Positions 11,490-23,274 of a stretch of DNA of 64,000 nucleotides are shown here, in pieces. The position numbers and the translations under genes were made by a program. Under the pieces are notes generated by a model. That model was not told where the DNA came from and ran no database searches. It saw only the letters and a list, made by a program, of their open reading frames with translations. Position 1 is the first letter of the stretch; each line of letters begins with the position of its first letter. The stretch comes from Chrysaora quinquecirrha (lineage: Eukaryota; Cnidaria; Scyphozoa; Semaeostomeae; Pelagiidae), in NCBI GenBank assembly GCA_014526335.1, contig JACTAT010000029.1, forward strand, positions 6,054,327-6,118,326, read 5' to 3'.

Positions 11490-11855
11490 TTTCGTAGAAT
11501 ATTTCCTGCCAATTCAGCTATAACAAAATGGCAAGTTGCCTGCTGGCTTTTACTAATATCTACACTGCCTTAGACCTCAGGTCGACTTTGTTGATCATAA
11601 AAGTTCGTCCTTTCAATATAACACCGACATTGACATTAACAAAACAGCCATTCACACAAAACAGATAGTATTCAAATATGTGTTTCTTCGCCAAACTGCA
11701 GCTTTAGAAGTCCCAAAACCTTTAAAAAAACAACAAATTTTGGAAGGAAACTGTCTCTCCACCTAAAAACTGAGATGCAAAAATTTGTAATGGAGATGAA
11801 CTAAGAGCGCAGGCGCGAGCCTCTATTTCGTTTCCTTTGTTCCCTCCCGCCAAAA
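11490..11855. promoter_or_regulatory. Shared divergent promoter region of LEPROT and PBK
   Basis: The minus-strand LEPROT start (11489) and the plus-strand PBK start (11856 or 11904) are separated by about 366-414 bases with no repeat recognised. The head-to-head arrangement suggests a bidirectional promoter. No TATA box or transcription start can be assigned. Confidence 0.4.
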
Positions 11856-14800
11856 ATGAAACGAGGCAATAAAAGCCCGCCAAATTTCGAAGCTGGGAAA
11901 GAAATGGAGGACTCAAATTTCAAAACTCCTTCAAGAATTCCTGTCAAATCAAAGCTTAGAGATGGAAATTTTGCCGAAAATGCAGTCTCCCCGGTTACTA
12001 TTCCACCGTCTCCAATGATGCAAAAACTTGGTTATGGCACTGGGGTTGTGGTTTATAGACTTGATCGTTCATCCACAAAAGATTCAGTCCCCAAGTCACC
12101 CTGGGCTGTGAAAAAGGCAAAGAAATCAAAAGAAGAAGCCCTGAGAAGATTAATGACGGAAGCAGCTATTTTAAGCAAGCTAAAACATCCGAATATAGTT
12201 GGCTTTAGGTAGTCTAGTCATTATTCTAGGTACTTTTTTAGAGCAGTGTATAGACAATTAGTCCACATTGCAGAAGATATTTGTAGATGGATGGTCCTTT
12301 TGTTCACTCCTTTCTTAAAGTCTTGTTCATACTTTATGGGAAATGACATTCCCCTAAACTTCTTTACCCTCCAAACTGCATGACCAGAAAGCCAACAACG
12401 TTTTTACTGAGCTAAAAAGCTCAACGAAATCGTCAAGTGACTCTCCAATTCATACCGCCCAAGGCTCTCCCGTCGTTTGACTTTTGTCTTTTTGGTTATG
12501 CAGAGCCTTCTTCAGTCTGCGGAGTTTGGCAACTGCACACCTGAATCTTTCAATAGAACAAAAGGCTTACAATAGATAGAACAATAGAAAGGGGCTCTTA
12601 CACACCTGAGGTCTCAATGAAAGAAGCCATAATATGGAAGACTTCAGAACCACAAATATTTATATACATTTGTCATGAACACCATTCATTCATATTCATC
12701 ATGAATCCCATCTATGGTAGTATGCCAGTTGTAGAAAATCTATCCTAGTGTTTGCCATTCACGACAAATAAATTGTTTATTGATTCTGTTCCTTATTTCA
12801 GGAAGCTAACACATTTGGAGAACGGAGATGCTTGTCTATCCATGGAAGAAGGTGGTACTGAGTTGGGCACAGTGATTGAGAGTTGCAAGGATGAAGAAAA
12901 ACAGTTTACAGCTTTAGAAGTAGCCAGTGTTACTATGGGCATTGCCAGGGCACTCTCCTATCTGCACAATGATCAAAAGATTCTGCATGGAGACATCAAA
13001 AGTGGAAATATTTTGGTTTCGGTAAAAATCAAAGAATTTTCTTGGTTGGTCCATGTCTAGTTTTATAGTGACAAGGGTGTATCTAAGACCCATTGGCTAA
13101 GTTACAAGATCTTAAATTTGTAATTTGATGCAGTTTTTATTTCACATGTTAATCAATATATTCAGTCAATAGACCTTTTCAAAGATGCAGCTTTACCTAA
13201 AGTTTCTAAACAAAACAACTGATTTGAGAATTTAGACATTTTTGATGAATGGCTGTGATAATGAAAAATCTCTCAATTTTGAGAAAAAAAAATTTTTATA
13301 CCAAATTCGTATTTAGCCAAAAATTTGTTTCTCAGCACAAATTTAGACTAGGTGCAATGTATTACTATGTAATTGTTTGTATTATTGATTTCATGACAGT
13401 TTATTTTATGGTTTTATAAAGGCTCAGACAAGTGAAAAATTTCACCCCCTGTCACTTTTCACAGTCAAAGCCCTAATAGAAAAGCAAACTTTGAAAGCTC
13501 ATTAAATCATTAGTGTGAGCACTAGGACAGTGAAACTTTGCACCTTAACTAAGTTTAAGATGCTTTATTAACAATTTAAGCATCAAAAACTCTATACTTG
13601 AAGTTTTGAGAAATTTCAATTGTGGCATCCTTCGGTCAAAAAAGTCTATTCTGTTATACCTAGACTACAGTGACGCAGCATGAATCTTCCCATAGCCTTG
13701 GGTACAGTTTATACCTTGTTTATTTTCAGAATCCTTCAGAAAAGTAAAGTTGTGTGATTTCGGAGTCTCGTTCAAGTTAAAAGATGATTTATCAGGACCT
13801 TTGGAGCCAAATGCTTGCTACATTGGATCCCAGCCATGGTGTAGTAAAGAAGCTCTTGAAGATGGACCAATCACTGATAAAGCTGATATATTCAGTTATG
13901 GTCTTGTTATATGGGAAATGCTGGCTTTGGACACTCCCCATATGAGCAATTTACCAGGTATGTATGGGCTATTAATGGTTGTTTTAAGGAATTGTGAATA
14001 ACGGAATGTGGAACTAGGGAATCTGGAATAACAGAATCTGGAATTAAGGAATCTGGAGCTATGTTATTGTCAAAACCTATCCCCTCACATAAATTATCTG
14101 AACTGTCTTTTTAAGTGAAGTTGTGCTGGAACTCTGCACTGTGTAATACGTAATCAAAAAAGGGACGGAGGTGTCCAAATAATGGACAAATATCTTTGTC
14201 CTAAGGGTCATTTCTTTGTCAAATAAAACCTCCAATCAGTAGACACCTATTCAACAGACAGTAACATTGGTCCCACGGGTCTCCGTTATATTGAAGTTCC
14301 ATAGCATTTCTGGTGTTACTTTATATTCTGAAAAGTATCCATTGCGAAAAGCTTAGTTATGTTCGAATTGTCTCTGCTTGTGCTGCATATTTAAACGATT
14401 AAGCCTGGTACACACTACACACTTGTCCTAAGAATCACAATAATCGTACCTGGAATCGAAGATAATCTGTCATCCCCAATTCTTACGACAAGTGTGAACC
14501 GGTGTGAACACGTTTTGCTCTGCGTCCCAGACGTCCACAACGATTGGGGACGATCCCCGATCTGATCGGAAGAATAGAAATCATTTCTTTTTCGAAGATG
14601 TGTCCCTTGAATCGTTGGGGACGGTCCGAGACGGTCAGGTATAGAGTGAACGTGAAATTGATTTCGTCTGGGACATAGGGCATTGCTTCCCTTTCTGGAT
14701 AATTGCTAAACAAAAATCTGTTGAATTCCGATGAATGTGAACTTGTCATTGAAAGAATCCACGACGATCGTAGGTAAAAAAACAATCCAGTAATAACGAT

Positions 14801-15225
14801 TTTCTAATAAAGATGAATATAGACGCATCGTGACAACCCCCGACGGTTGGGGGTTGACAATTTCCCCGATTCTTACGACAAGTGTGATCCAAGCTTAAGA
14901 TACGGTATTTTCTATCTATATGTTTTCAAGTGTTTGTTAGATAGGCTTTGATAACAGGCATTTTATCGTAGATGACGATGATGATGATTTAGATGGTTCT
15001 TACATCAGCAGTTCAGAATCAATAAGCAGTGAAGAACACTACTTAAATGCTTTAGGAACAAGACCACCTCTTCCAAACATAGCATTTGAAGCGGCTTTTA
15101 TGCCAATCATTGGGGTATTCGCTTGTTGCACTGAAGAAGATTACAAGAAAAGACCTAGCGCAAACCAAGTTGTCCTAGCCTTTGAGCCTTCGGCCAAACA
15201 GCTCAAAGTAGTTTTCGAAAATTGA
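11856..15225 (+). CDS. PBK: PBK/TOPK-like mitotic serine/threonine kinase
   Basis: Exons are 11856-12208, 12802-13021, 13730-13957 and 14972-15225. Landmarks match PBK in order: NFKTPSRIP, MQKLGYGTGVVVY (glycine loop), PWAVKKAK (ATP-binding Lys), KHPNIVGFR, LHGDIKSGNILVS (catalytic loop), CDFGVSFKL, CYIGSQPW, ITDKADIFSYGLVIWEM, an acidic run, and LGTRPPLP. PBK is a MAPKK-like kinase active in mitosis. The in-frame ATG at 11904 (MEDSNFKTP) aligns with the human start, so it may be the true one. The exon 2 donor (TCG|GTAAAA) leaves phase 0 while exon 3 needs one carried base. Thus the splice creates a one-base frame error unless the site is unusual or the sequence has an indel. Downstream exons otherwise look intact. 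Confidence 0.88.
14403..14897. repeat. MITE with 'cacacttgtcctaagaatc' type ends
   Basis: 'cacttgtcctaagaatc' near 14420 is answered by 'gattcttacgacaagtgtga' near 14868-14887. An extra internal inverted copy lies near 14480. The element sits in the last PBK intron. Confidence 0.7.
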
Positions 15226-15479
15226 AGTACAGAGAGGATCAGGTGATTGAAACTATACATCTTAAGCTTTAATAAACACTTTAAATAATATGATACCTTA
15301 TTTTCTACAAAACAGCTACATACTAAATTGTCAAACAACGATAAGCTAAATTGTCTATAGATCTATAGCTCGTTATTATTATATCGCATTTCGTTGCATC
15401 TCATCGAAATAACTTGACTAAAAAATGTTGTCGATCAGTGGAAAAAAATAGCAACGCTGTAGCAATGTCCGAAGGACGC

Positions 15480-15581
15480 TGATGATGATGATAATAATGA
15501 CGAAGATGATGTTAATAATGACGAAGATGACGAAGAAGAAGACAACGATGACGAGAATGATGATAAAGTTGGTGATGATGG

Positions 15582-15639
<58 letters not shown>

Positions 15640-15925
15640 GATGATGATGATTTTGAAGATGATGATGACTTTGAAGAGGATGACAATGACCATGATGATC
15701 ATGCTAAAGACGATCATGATGATGATTATGATACTCGACGACGACGACGACGATGATGATGATCACGTTGAAGACGAAAATGATGATCACCGTCTTCAAC
15801 AAGATCATCATCGTCTTCAACATGATCATCATCTTCTTCAACAATGATGACCATGTTGACGACAATGATTGGTGATTGTGATGATGATGGTGATGATGAT
15901 AATGATCTATTGTGATGATGATGCG
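15480..15925. repeat. (GAT)n microsatellite downstream of PBK
   Basis: About 440 bases of GAT/GAC-type triplets with point changes. It yields long low-complexity reading frames on both strands. None is a credible protein. Confidence 0.95.
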
Positions 15926-16639
15926 ATTGTTGACAATGTGATCAGATGAATCTTTCCTGGAAGAATCCCAAAACTTTGAATCGAAAATAGAAAACCTCTA
16001 GTAACGTATATGTACTAATAAATTTGAACTCATAGGTTAAACTGTGTAACAAATAACTCCCTTCAGTGCACCGAAACCTGTAATCTTCGCTTCAAATGAT
16101 GAATTATTATTCTAGAATCTCCAAAAGCTATCATAAGAATTCGCATACTATGCAGATGACTGTATTCGATAATTAGTAGCACTTTGAAGATTAATTAGTA
16201 GCTGCTTGTCAAGCACCTTGAAACGTTCTCCGTTCACAGTTCATGTTCAGTTTTAATGATAAGCACAGACCGCGTGGCAAAATTTATAGCCGCCAAATTT
16301 TAAACGCACGAGTTAACCCGATTCACCATAGCAACACTGCTGTATAAGGAATCGCTTTGTATGAAAAAGCTTCCACCAATCATGAGACACCTCAAAAGCT
16401 TCTCTACCTATAATGCGATGCAAGAGGGCAATAATAACATAAAAGCCTCTGTCACATATTAAACCCGAATAAATTGCATAATTAGTAGCACTTTGAAGAT
16501 GATTCTCGAAGCCGCAAACTGTTTTGAAAAAAATTCTTCTGTCTAACTTGGCAACAATTTCTACTGCGATAGACTTATTACTTGAGTCCCAGTTATCGCT
16601 CATCAGACCGAGACTAATACCAAACCGAGGTCGCTCAAA

Positions 16640-16776
16640 CTGAGCGTCCTAGCATTCATTTCAATAGCGATAACTACGACTCGGGTAATCAGTCTCGATA
16701 CAATTTTTTTAGTTTGAGCGTCCTAGGGACACCATTCATTTCAATAGCGATAACTACGACTCAGGTAATCAGTCTA
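16640..16776. repeat. Tandem pair containing 'cattcatttcaatagcgata'
   Basis: A block containing 'gagcgtcctag', 'cattcatttcaatagcgata' and 'actacgactc(g/a)ggtaatcagtct' occurs twice with a spacing of about 70 bases. The second copy has a short insertion. No gene is recognised in 15926-16790. Confidence 0.7.
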
Positions 16777-16787
16777 TCCAGCCGGGA

Positions 16788-17272
16788 TGAAATCGAATGC
16801 CTAAGACAAATGACGCCAAAATTGACACGTTTTGACACGAAACTAAAACCACAGTCAAACTGGGCTTGCGCAAAGAGAGTTCCTAGCCCGGGCTGGAAAA
16901 AATTTGCGATTACATGAGAAATCTCGGCCCGTTCAAGCGGGCTGGAAATCCTAGCCCGCCTAGCTGAAGGAGGGCTGGAATTCCAGCCCGGGCTGAAATT
17001 ATCTCATGTAATCGCAAAATCAGTTTTGCAGAGAGATGACTGGAAGGGAAGGCGGAGTTTGCAGCTTGTTTAACCGGGCTGAAAATTCTCATATAATCAG
17101 CCCCTTTGTGCCCCCTTCACAGTGGTGGTACGGGCCCGGGCTGAAATTATCTCATGTAGTCACAAAATCAATTTTGCAGAGAATTGACCGGAGAGGAGGG
17201 CTGAGTTTGCAGCCCGTTTAACCGGGCTGAAATTCCAGCCCGGGCTGAAAACTCTCATATAATCGGCCCCTT
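16788..17272. repeat. Fold-back MITE of the 'cagcccgggctg' family, copy 1
   Basis: Many copies of 'cagcccgggctgaaa' and 'gcgattacatgagaa' occur in both orientations. The right end 'aactctcatataatcggcccctt' matches the ends of copies at about 27566-27900 and 31344-31888. The left end appears to have lost its terminal repeat. Confidence 0.75.
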
Positions 17273-17912
17273 ATTCAAATACCACACGCCTAACAAAAAG
17301 CACCATTTGTTCTGGTTTAAATTAAATTTTTCTAGAAAAGAGCCGGATCCCTGAAGCATCCTGGCCCTCGGTCTGTGTTGGAAGTTCCCCACTGCTCATT
17401 CCGCCACTCAGAGTCGATAAAAAGCGATATTTGTCAAATAGGTTTAGGCTAAAACTTCTAGAAGCTGTTAAATATGAAAATTCATGTGTATAAAAATATT
17501 TGAAACTCGGAAAGTTTATATAATACTCTTTTTTGTGTTAGAGTGTCACTATACTTTTAAGTACAAAAACTAAAAAAAATTATGAAAACGAAAAAATAAT
17601 TCCTTACAAAATTAGAAAAATGAATAAAAAGATTCATAAATACCTTTTTACATTGTTTAAAACATTTGTTTTGGAACGTTTTAACTTTGTCTGTTTTAAA
17701 CTTAGTTCTTTCCTTGGTGTCTCAGCATAGACATCATGGCTTCTTCAGCATTTTTATACGATCTGAAGTCACATTTCCACTGAGTTTCATACAATAATAC
17801 AATACAATAATAATTATAAGGGACGAAGAGGCCGTCAGGCCTACAAAACCCTGTTAAGCTAACTAGAGTTACTGTTCATGGATTATTTCTAATTACTACA
17901 GCTTTTTTAAAA
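17273..17912. other. Non-coding stretch next to LINE 3' end
   Basis: No exon or RNA gene is recognised. The part near 17790-17900 could be the LINE 3' untranslated tail. The missing last exons of LEPROT copy 2 were looked for here and not found. Confidence 0.35.
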
Positions 17913-19928
17913 CTACTTGAATAAAAATCTATTAACTCCTTCGCATTTGTCATATTTTATTTCGAATTGTTTCACAGTTGAGCAATTAATAACTTCACTT
18001 GGGAGTTTATTCCAGTCGTTTATTATTCTTTGTGAGAAGAACATTTTCGCAGATTTGAGTTACATCTTTTTGAATAGTTTCAGTACATGCCCACGCGTGT
18101 TACTTTGCGCGATGTCAAAAAATATCGATGAATCAGTGTCTAGAAATCCTTTTAATATTTTATAAGTCAAAATCATGTCTCCACGTTTCCTGCGGTATTC
18201 TAATGAGGGTAGATTGAGTACTCTTAGTCTCTCTTCATAAGAATAGTTTTTGATTTTGGGAATAAGTTTGGTTGCTCTACGCTGGACGTTCTCGATAGAC
18301 TTAATATCTTTGACTAAGTTGGGACACCACACTGCTACAGATGATTCTAACACAGGTCTTACTAAACTTTTGTATAGCAATAGAAACACGTCTTTGTCCA
18401 TATATTTAAATGTCCTTTTGATTGAAGCTAGCATCCCATTCGCTTTTCTGATACATTCTCCTACTTGCTTTTCAAATTTTTGTTTTCCATCTATATAGAC
18501 ACCAAGATCTTTAACCACTGAAGCTGACGATATTTCAGAATCACAGTTCTTTTCTTTATTCCAGAGATTATAAACTCCACATCTTTCAGCCTTGTTCCCA
18601 AGATGTAGTGCATTGCATTTCTCTTGATTGAGCGAAAGTTGCCACTTTTTTGACCAATGTTCGATTTTTCTAATTTCAGCTTGGATTTCGTCAGAGGTAT
18701 TGCTAGAGTAAAGCTTTAAATCGTCGGCAAACATTTTGACCTTTGATTTATTTACAATTTCAGGCAAATCGTTGACGTATAATAGGAAAAGTAAGGGTCC
18801 GAGTACGCTTCCCTGAGGTACCCCACTTGTAACACAAGTCCACGACGATTTATATCCATTTAATACTACTTGCTGCTTGCGATTTGACAAAAACGAAGAT
18901 ATCCATGTTAAGACTTTCCCTCCAATTCCGAATGATTTTATCTTTTTCAATAAACGCCGATGAGGCACAGAATCGAACGCCTTGGCAAAGTCGAAGTAAA
19001 TAACGCTAACAGATTGTCCTGCATCTAGTAAGTCTGTCACTTCTTCTAAGAATTCTAAGAGCTGTAATACACAAGATCTTCTTGATCTAAAACCAAATTG
19101 TTCCGGTGAAAACAAATCATATTTATCCATGTGCGTTACTATGGTGTTTTTGATAATTTTCTCTAAAAGTCTACAAATGATCGAGGTAAGACTGATAGGC
19201 CTGTAGTTTTCTCTGGCATGTTTATTTCCTTTTTTGTAAACTGGTGTAATATGAGCAAGTTTCCATGATTTTGGTAGTATACCTGTGTTTAGACTCTTTT
19301 GAAATATTAATTTTAACGGATACGCGATAAATTCAGCAGTTTCTTTTATAAGCCTTGGATGAATACCATCAGGTCCAGGAGATTTAGATACATTTAATGA
19401 CATGATTGCTTCTTGTACAGAATCTATCGAAATTTCAACATTGTTTAAGAAATCAAGATTTAATGGCAGAGTTGTCGATGTACTTGGTAGACTGGTCAAG
19501 TCTTCTTTAGTGAAGACAGAAGTAAAAAACTCATTTAGAACGTCGACTTTCTCTTGTTCAGAACTAGTATACGAGTTATTATCACCGACCTTTAGGTCAG
19601 GAACTTTGGATTTGAACTTTAGTTTTGAATTTGCATACTTCCAATAATTCTTACAGTTAGTTTTTATTGTCTTAGCTACATTTTTTTCAAAAGATTTTAT
19701 TCTGGAACGAATTTTCGATTTCGTTAGATTGCTCATTTTTTTAAATCTCTGATAGTCTTTTCTTGCTTTTGTAAGGTTCCATCTTTTGTATGCGTTATGT
19801 TTTTTCTTTAAGACCTTAAGAATCGAAGTGTTCATCCACGCTGGTTGTGTTCTGTCAAACTTTCCAAGGTTATTATTACACTTAGGTATGAATTTTTCAA
19901 TTGCCACGTTAAGCTTTGATTCACTCAT
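17913..19928 (-). mobile_element. Non-LTR retrotransposon (CR1/L2/jockey-type) RT ORF
   Basis: A 622-codon frame (19928-18060) carries a full reverse transcriptase: SKSPGPDGIHPRLIKE, PVYKKGNK, NYRPISL, VIYFDFAKAFDSVPH, SGVPQGSVLGPLLF and the catalytic FADDLKLYS. One TAA at 18060 interrupts it. Beyond the stop the same frame continues with MFFSQRIINDWNKLPSEV and ends at TAG, 17913. This is the usual C-terminal tail of such proteins. No endonuclease domain is present upstream, so the copy is 5' truncated. It is otherwise so well preserved that it inserted recently. Confidence 0.9.
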
Positions 19929-20322
19929 TTTTTATAAGAAACTATGCTCTATTCGATATGGTAGGGTTTCTAAACTCTGAGGAAAATTTTATACAGTTTA
20001 TACAGTAAAAGTTTCTTGCAGAGCTTCTTAACTTAAAAATCGAAATTTCCAAAATTTCATGAAATAAGGGTTAAATATGAAGTATCATGTTCTTAGTTGT
20101 CAAAATATGGATTTTTCCTCAACTGACTCTAAATGATTGTTTTGGGGATAATTTTTACGTAAAGATTACACAAAGCACATCAGTAAAATAGAAACCTGAA
20201 AAAGCGGAAATAGTTTCTTAGTTAGTATTTTGTTTACTTCTCAGCCCATATAGAAGAGTTTCTTGATTTTTTTAGAAAAAGGCATATATAGTTTCTTATA
20301 GATGGTTTCTTATAAAAAAGTG
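19925..20322. repeat. Fold-back MITE with 'ttataagaaac' ends
   Basis: 'cactcattttttataagaaac' at the left is answered by 'gtttcttataaaaaagtgag' on the right. The left end abuts the start of the LINE frame, whose ATG overlaps this terminal sequence. Internal 'tagtttctta' phrases recur. Confidence 0.6.
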
Positions 20323-20407
20323 AGTGTATTACTAAACTATGAACAATAAGTTCACCAAAAATGAATCACAATATAAAGAAATAGAATCATACAAATTTCT
20401 TTCATAC

Positions 20408-22299
20408 CAAATGCTGATAACACAATTCCAGATGTGAAAAATAAAACAAAGTCTGAAATCAAGCTGAAAAAGAAAAACGTTCTGTAATTATAAATGCATA
20501 CAATAAGAGCATTTACTAATAAAGGATTGGTTTGTACAGCTTACACTACACTGGTCTTATACCCAGATATATATTTATTGTACATTCCACTGAACATTTG
20601 CCTATGAAAAATGCTTGGAAGCATTTGGAGCCTATTGCAATTGACTTTAAAGAAGAACCTACAATGTAGCCTTCTGAGTTGACTGTAGGCTCATGGAAAG
20701 TGACCCAGACTAGATTTGAAATCACAAACTCTTGATGCTGAGCTGAATGCATTGACCACTCAGTCATACCACCTCAAATACACAAAATTGAGAAACATGC
20801 AGGCCTCAGCCACAGAACAAAGTTAGATGTTCCTCTTACAAACAAGTAAAAGTCATGCAAAGGATTCAAGTTTTTGCTTGAAGTTTCATTTTTTATGCAG
20901 CTAAAAGACTTCTAAAGGGGTTTCTAGTCAACTCACCCCACTACCAACGTGCCCCATTGCCAACTTGCCCCACTATCAGGTCAACTTGCCCCACTTTCAA
21001 AGTCAACATGTCCCAACTTCAAGTCAACTTGCCCCATCTCAAAAGTCAATGTAAAGTTGGGGGCTCTGCCCCCAAACCCCCTTTTATCACACCTATAGAT
21101 TCACTCAATTTTATCATTTTCTATCATTTATTTCACGGTGGGGTGAGTTGACTTGACAGATGGGACGAGCTGCATGAACACGTGAGGCAACATGACTTGA
21201 AACAGGTCCAACTTGACCATGTTAAGGCCGGGCAAGTTGGTAGTTGGGTGAGTTGGTAGGGGGGGAATTGGTAGTGGGGCGAGTTGTTCCGTTACCCTTC
21301 TAAGTTATATGTTCTAAAGAAAAAGAACATTGTTAAAAGAACAAGTTAAAATATAGAGCACCTGATTTTTATCAATGCTGATTTATGTTGCTGTGCCCAA
21401 GCCTTGAATCTATGAGAAGATAGAATCGATAAGAAAACATTATCTTTGAATGACTGATGAATGATCAAAACATTAATGATATACCAAATGATGTTTTAAT
21501 GATCAATTCAGCTTACTCTCCATCCTTTGTAATGAACTGAAGAATTTTTGAAACTCTTTTCATGAAGATTACTGGAACTGGCACGAGAACATAGAAGAAC
21601 ACTAAAAAGCAATTTACCGGAGTTGTGATACAGTGTTTTAGTGAAGGGGTTAGGGAGGAACAATTGTCCTTGGGCACCAAGTGAAAGGGGTGTGTGAAAT
21701 TTTCAAATACAGTAGCTGATAGTAGCAATACAAGAGTTGAAAATCAATGTTGGAATGAAAAACGAATAGAGGGGGTGCAACACTTGTGCCACCAATGATG
21801 CTCGCGACGCTTCTGATGTGATAAGCTATATACCAATGAGAAGGGCAGAAGGCTTAATAGAGCTTGCATAGTAATGGCTAGATTTTTTCTTGAAGGCAAA
21901 TGGGGCATACATGTGTATAGAGGTTACCTAGAATTATACTTACAGACAAATAACACCCAACAGGCTCTAGAAGATATAAAATTAATCATTTAAAAAAATT
22001 ACACTACCAGTTCCACAAAGAAACAGTTTTTCAATATAAGAACAAATTTTTGTTATACATGACATTGAACTCACCCCTTTGGCGTTTGCAACTGCGGGAG
22101 TGCACAGCTTATAACTAACAGGAATATTCCAGCTGCGGCAAGCAATGACATACAAAGAATCCTAAAATGAGGAAGTGGTGTTATTTAGTTAAAGCCATGT
22201 AATATGTATACTGTAAAACCAATAATGCTGAAGTGAAGGTTGTTGGCACTAGCAAGGCAAATAATGGAATATGCATACTTACGCAAGAACAATCCCCAT
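20408..22299 (-). CDS. LEPROT-like gene, copy 2, 3' exons missing
   Basis: Five exons join in phase: 22283-22299, 22075-22161, 21944-21966, 21517-21601 and 20408-20463. Their lengths (17, 87, 23, 85 and 56 bases) are identical to the first five exons of copy 1. The translation begins MGIVLAILCMSLLAAAGIF and includes QLQTPKG, WVLFV, LFFYVLVPVPVIF and LFFTSGIVLSAFG. Exons equivalent to copy 1 exons 6 (32 bases) and 7 (105 bases) could not be found down to PBK. A LINE and MITEs occupy that space. The protein would lack its last transmembrane segment, so this may be a truncated or dying paralogue. More distant 3' exons cannot be excluded. Confidence 0.8.
20935..21290. repeat. 'aacttgccccac' reiterated repeat
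   Basis: Variants of 'gtcaacttgccccac' recur in the left half and the reverse sense ('gggcgagttg', 'gggtgagttg') in the right half. The centre holds 'gggggctctgcccccaaaccccc'. This suggests a fold-back element built of short repeats. The phrase 'gggggctctgccctcaaacccc' also occurs near 33531-33552. It lies in intron 4 of LEPROT copy 2. Confidence 0.6.
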
Positions 22300-22811
22300 T
22301 TCGAGACTGAAACAAAATAATCTATTCCAGCATTTGTCTTCTAGATACAGGTTACAGGCGATCAGTAAAAATCTGTATTAGCTATTTATACAGTAGGCTG
22401 TCTGTACGACAGATCTTTCTCGGCCTTGCCTTGACAGCTTGAGACTTGACTGAGTGGTTCAGAGTGTTTTTCTGACTAACGACAAAAAATTCGTCCGGTA
22501 ACAAATCGATTACGTTTCTGCACCAGATATCCTTTCGATTTTAGGCCTAAAGCATTCCTCTATTTTGAAAACAGAGCTTTAAATTCTCATCTTTCAAAGG
22601 CTAAAATACCATCACAGGAATTAATCACTTTCTTTATTGTCTGTAATGCGACCCTTTTGTGCGATCAAATTTAGCGCATCTTTGGCGCCAATTTAATTTT
22701 TTCAAGATGTTTATACAACCTCGTTTTCGATATTACAGCCTCGTTAATAATACATGCATTTCTGCTGAACGAACGAAGAAGCATTTCTCTGATAATGATA
22801 AGTAAGAAAAT
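22300..22811. promoter_or_regulatory. Upstream region of LEPROT copy 2
   Basis: A possible 5' untranslated splice acceptor (TTTCAG at about 22306-22311) lies just before the ATG at 22299, so an untranslated exon may be further upstream. Nothing else is recognised. Confidence 0.3.
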
Positions 22812-23274
22812 CATTATATAGGGGGTCTATTATAGGGGGTCCAGAAGCCGCGAAACCGCAAAAAATTTAGCTCAAAGCCGCAATCCGCGATGAAATTAAT
22901 TGCCAAGCCGCGGCCGCTATTGTTTAGACTTCCACTCCTTCTCATTAACATTAGCTTGTCAATCGACATTAATCCGGTTACTTGGTTACTTCCCTGGTTA
23001 CTGTACCCACTCATTACATTTTCTAGTGGCACAGAGCCCTTTTCAGCCCATCTGTTGTGCAATTTAGAATAAAGCCGCTGGCCGTTTATTCGATAAAAAG
23101 CCGCAGCCGCATTCACAAAGCCGTAAACCGAGGTCAAAACACAGCGAAAGACGCAAGCCGCAACTTTTTCTGAGGCCGCAAACCGTAGCAAAATCATTGC
23201 CAAATCCGTAAACCGCACGCAAAATAGGGGTCGAAGCCGCGAAGCCGCAAACCTATAATAGGCCCCCCCTATAA
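22812..23274. repeat. Fold-back MITE built of 'gaagccgcgaa' units
   Basis: The ends 'ggggggtctattatagg' and 'cctataataggccccccc' are inverted repeats. The interior has many variants of 'aagccgc(g)aa(a/g)ccgca' in one orientation. The reading frames across it are not credible. Confidence 0.65.

Noticed and set aside
15482..15847. Long Met/Asp-rich, Ser-rich and Ile-rich frames on both strands
   Set aside because: They arise from the (GAT)n microsatellite read in different frames; there is no homology or splice context.
16313..16603. Candidate for the missing LEPROT copy 2 exons
   Set aside because: The translation shows no LEPROT motif and no proper exon boundaries.
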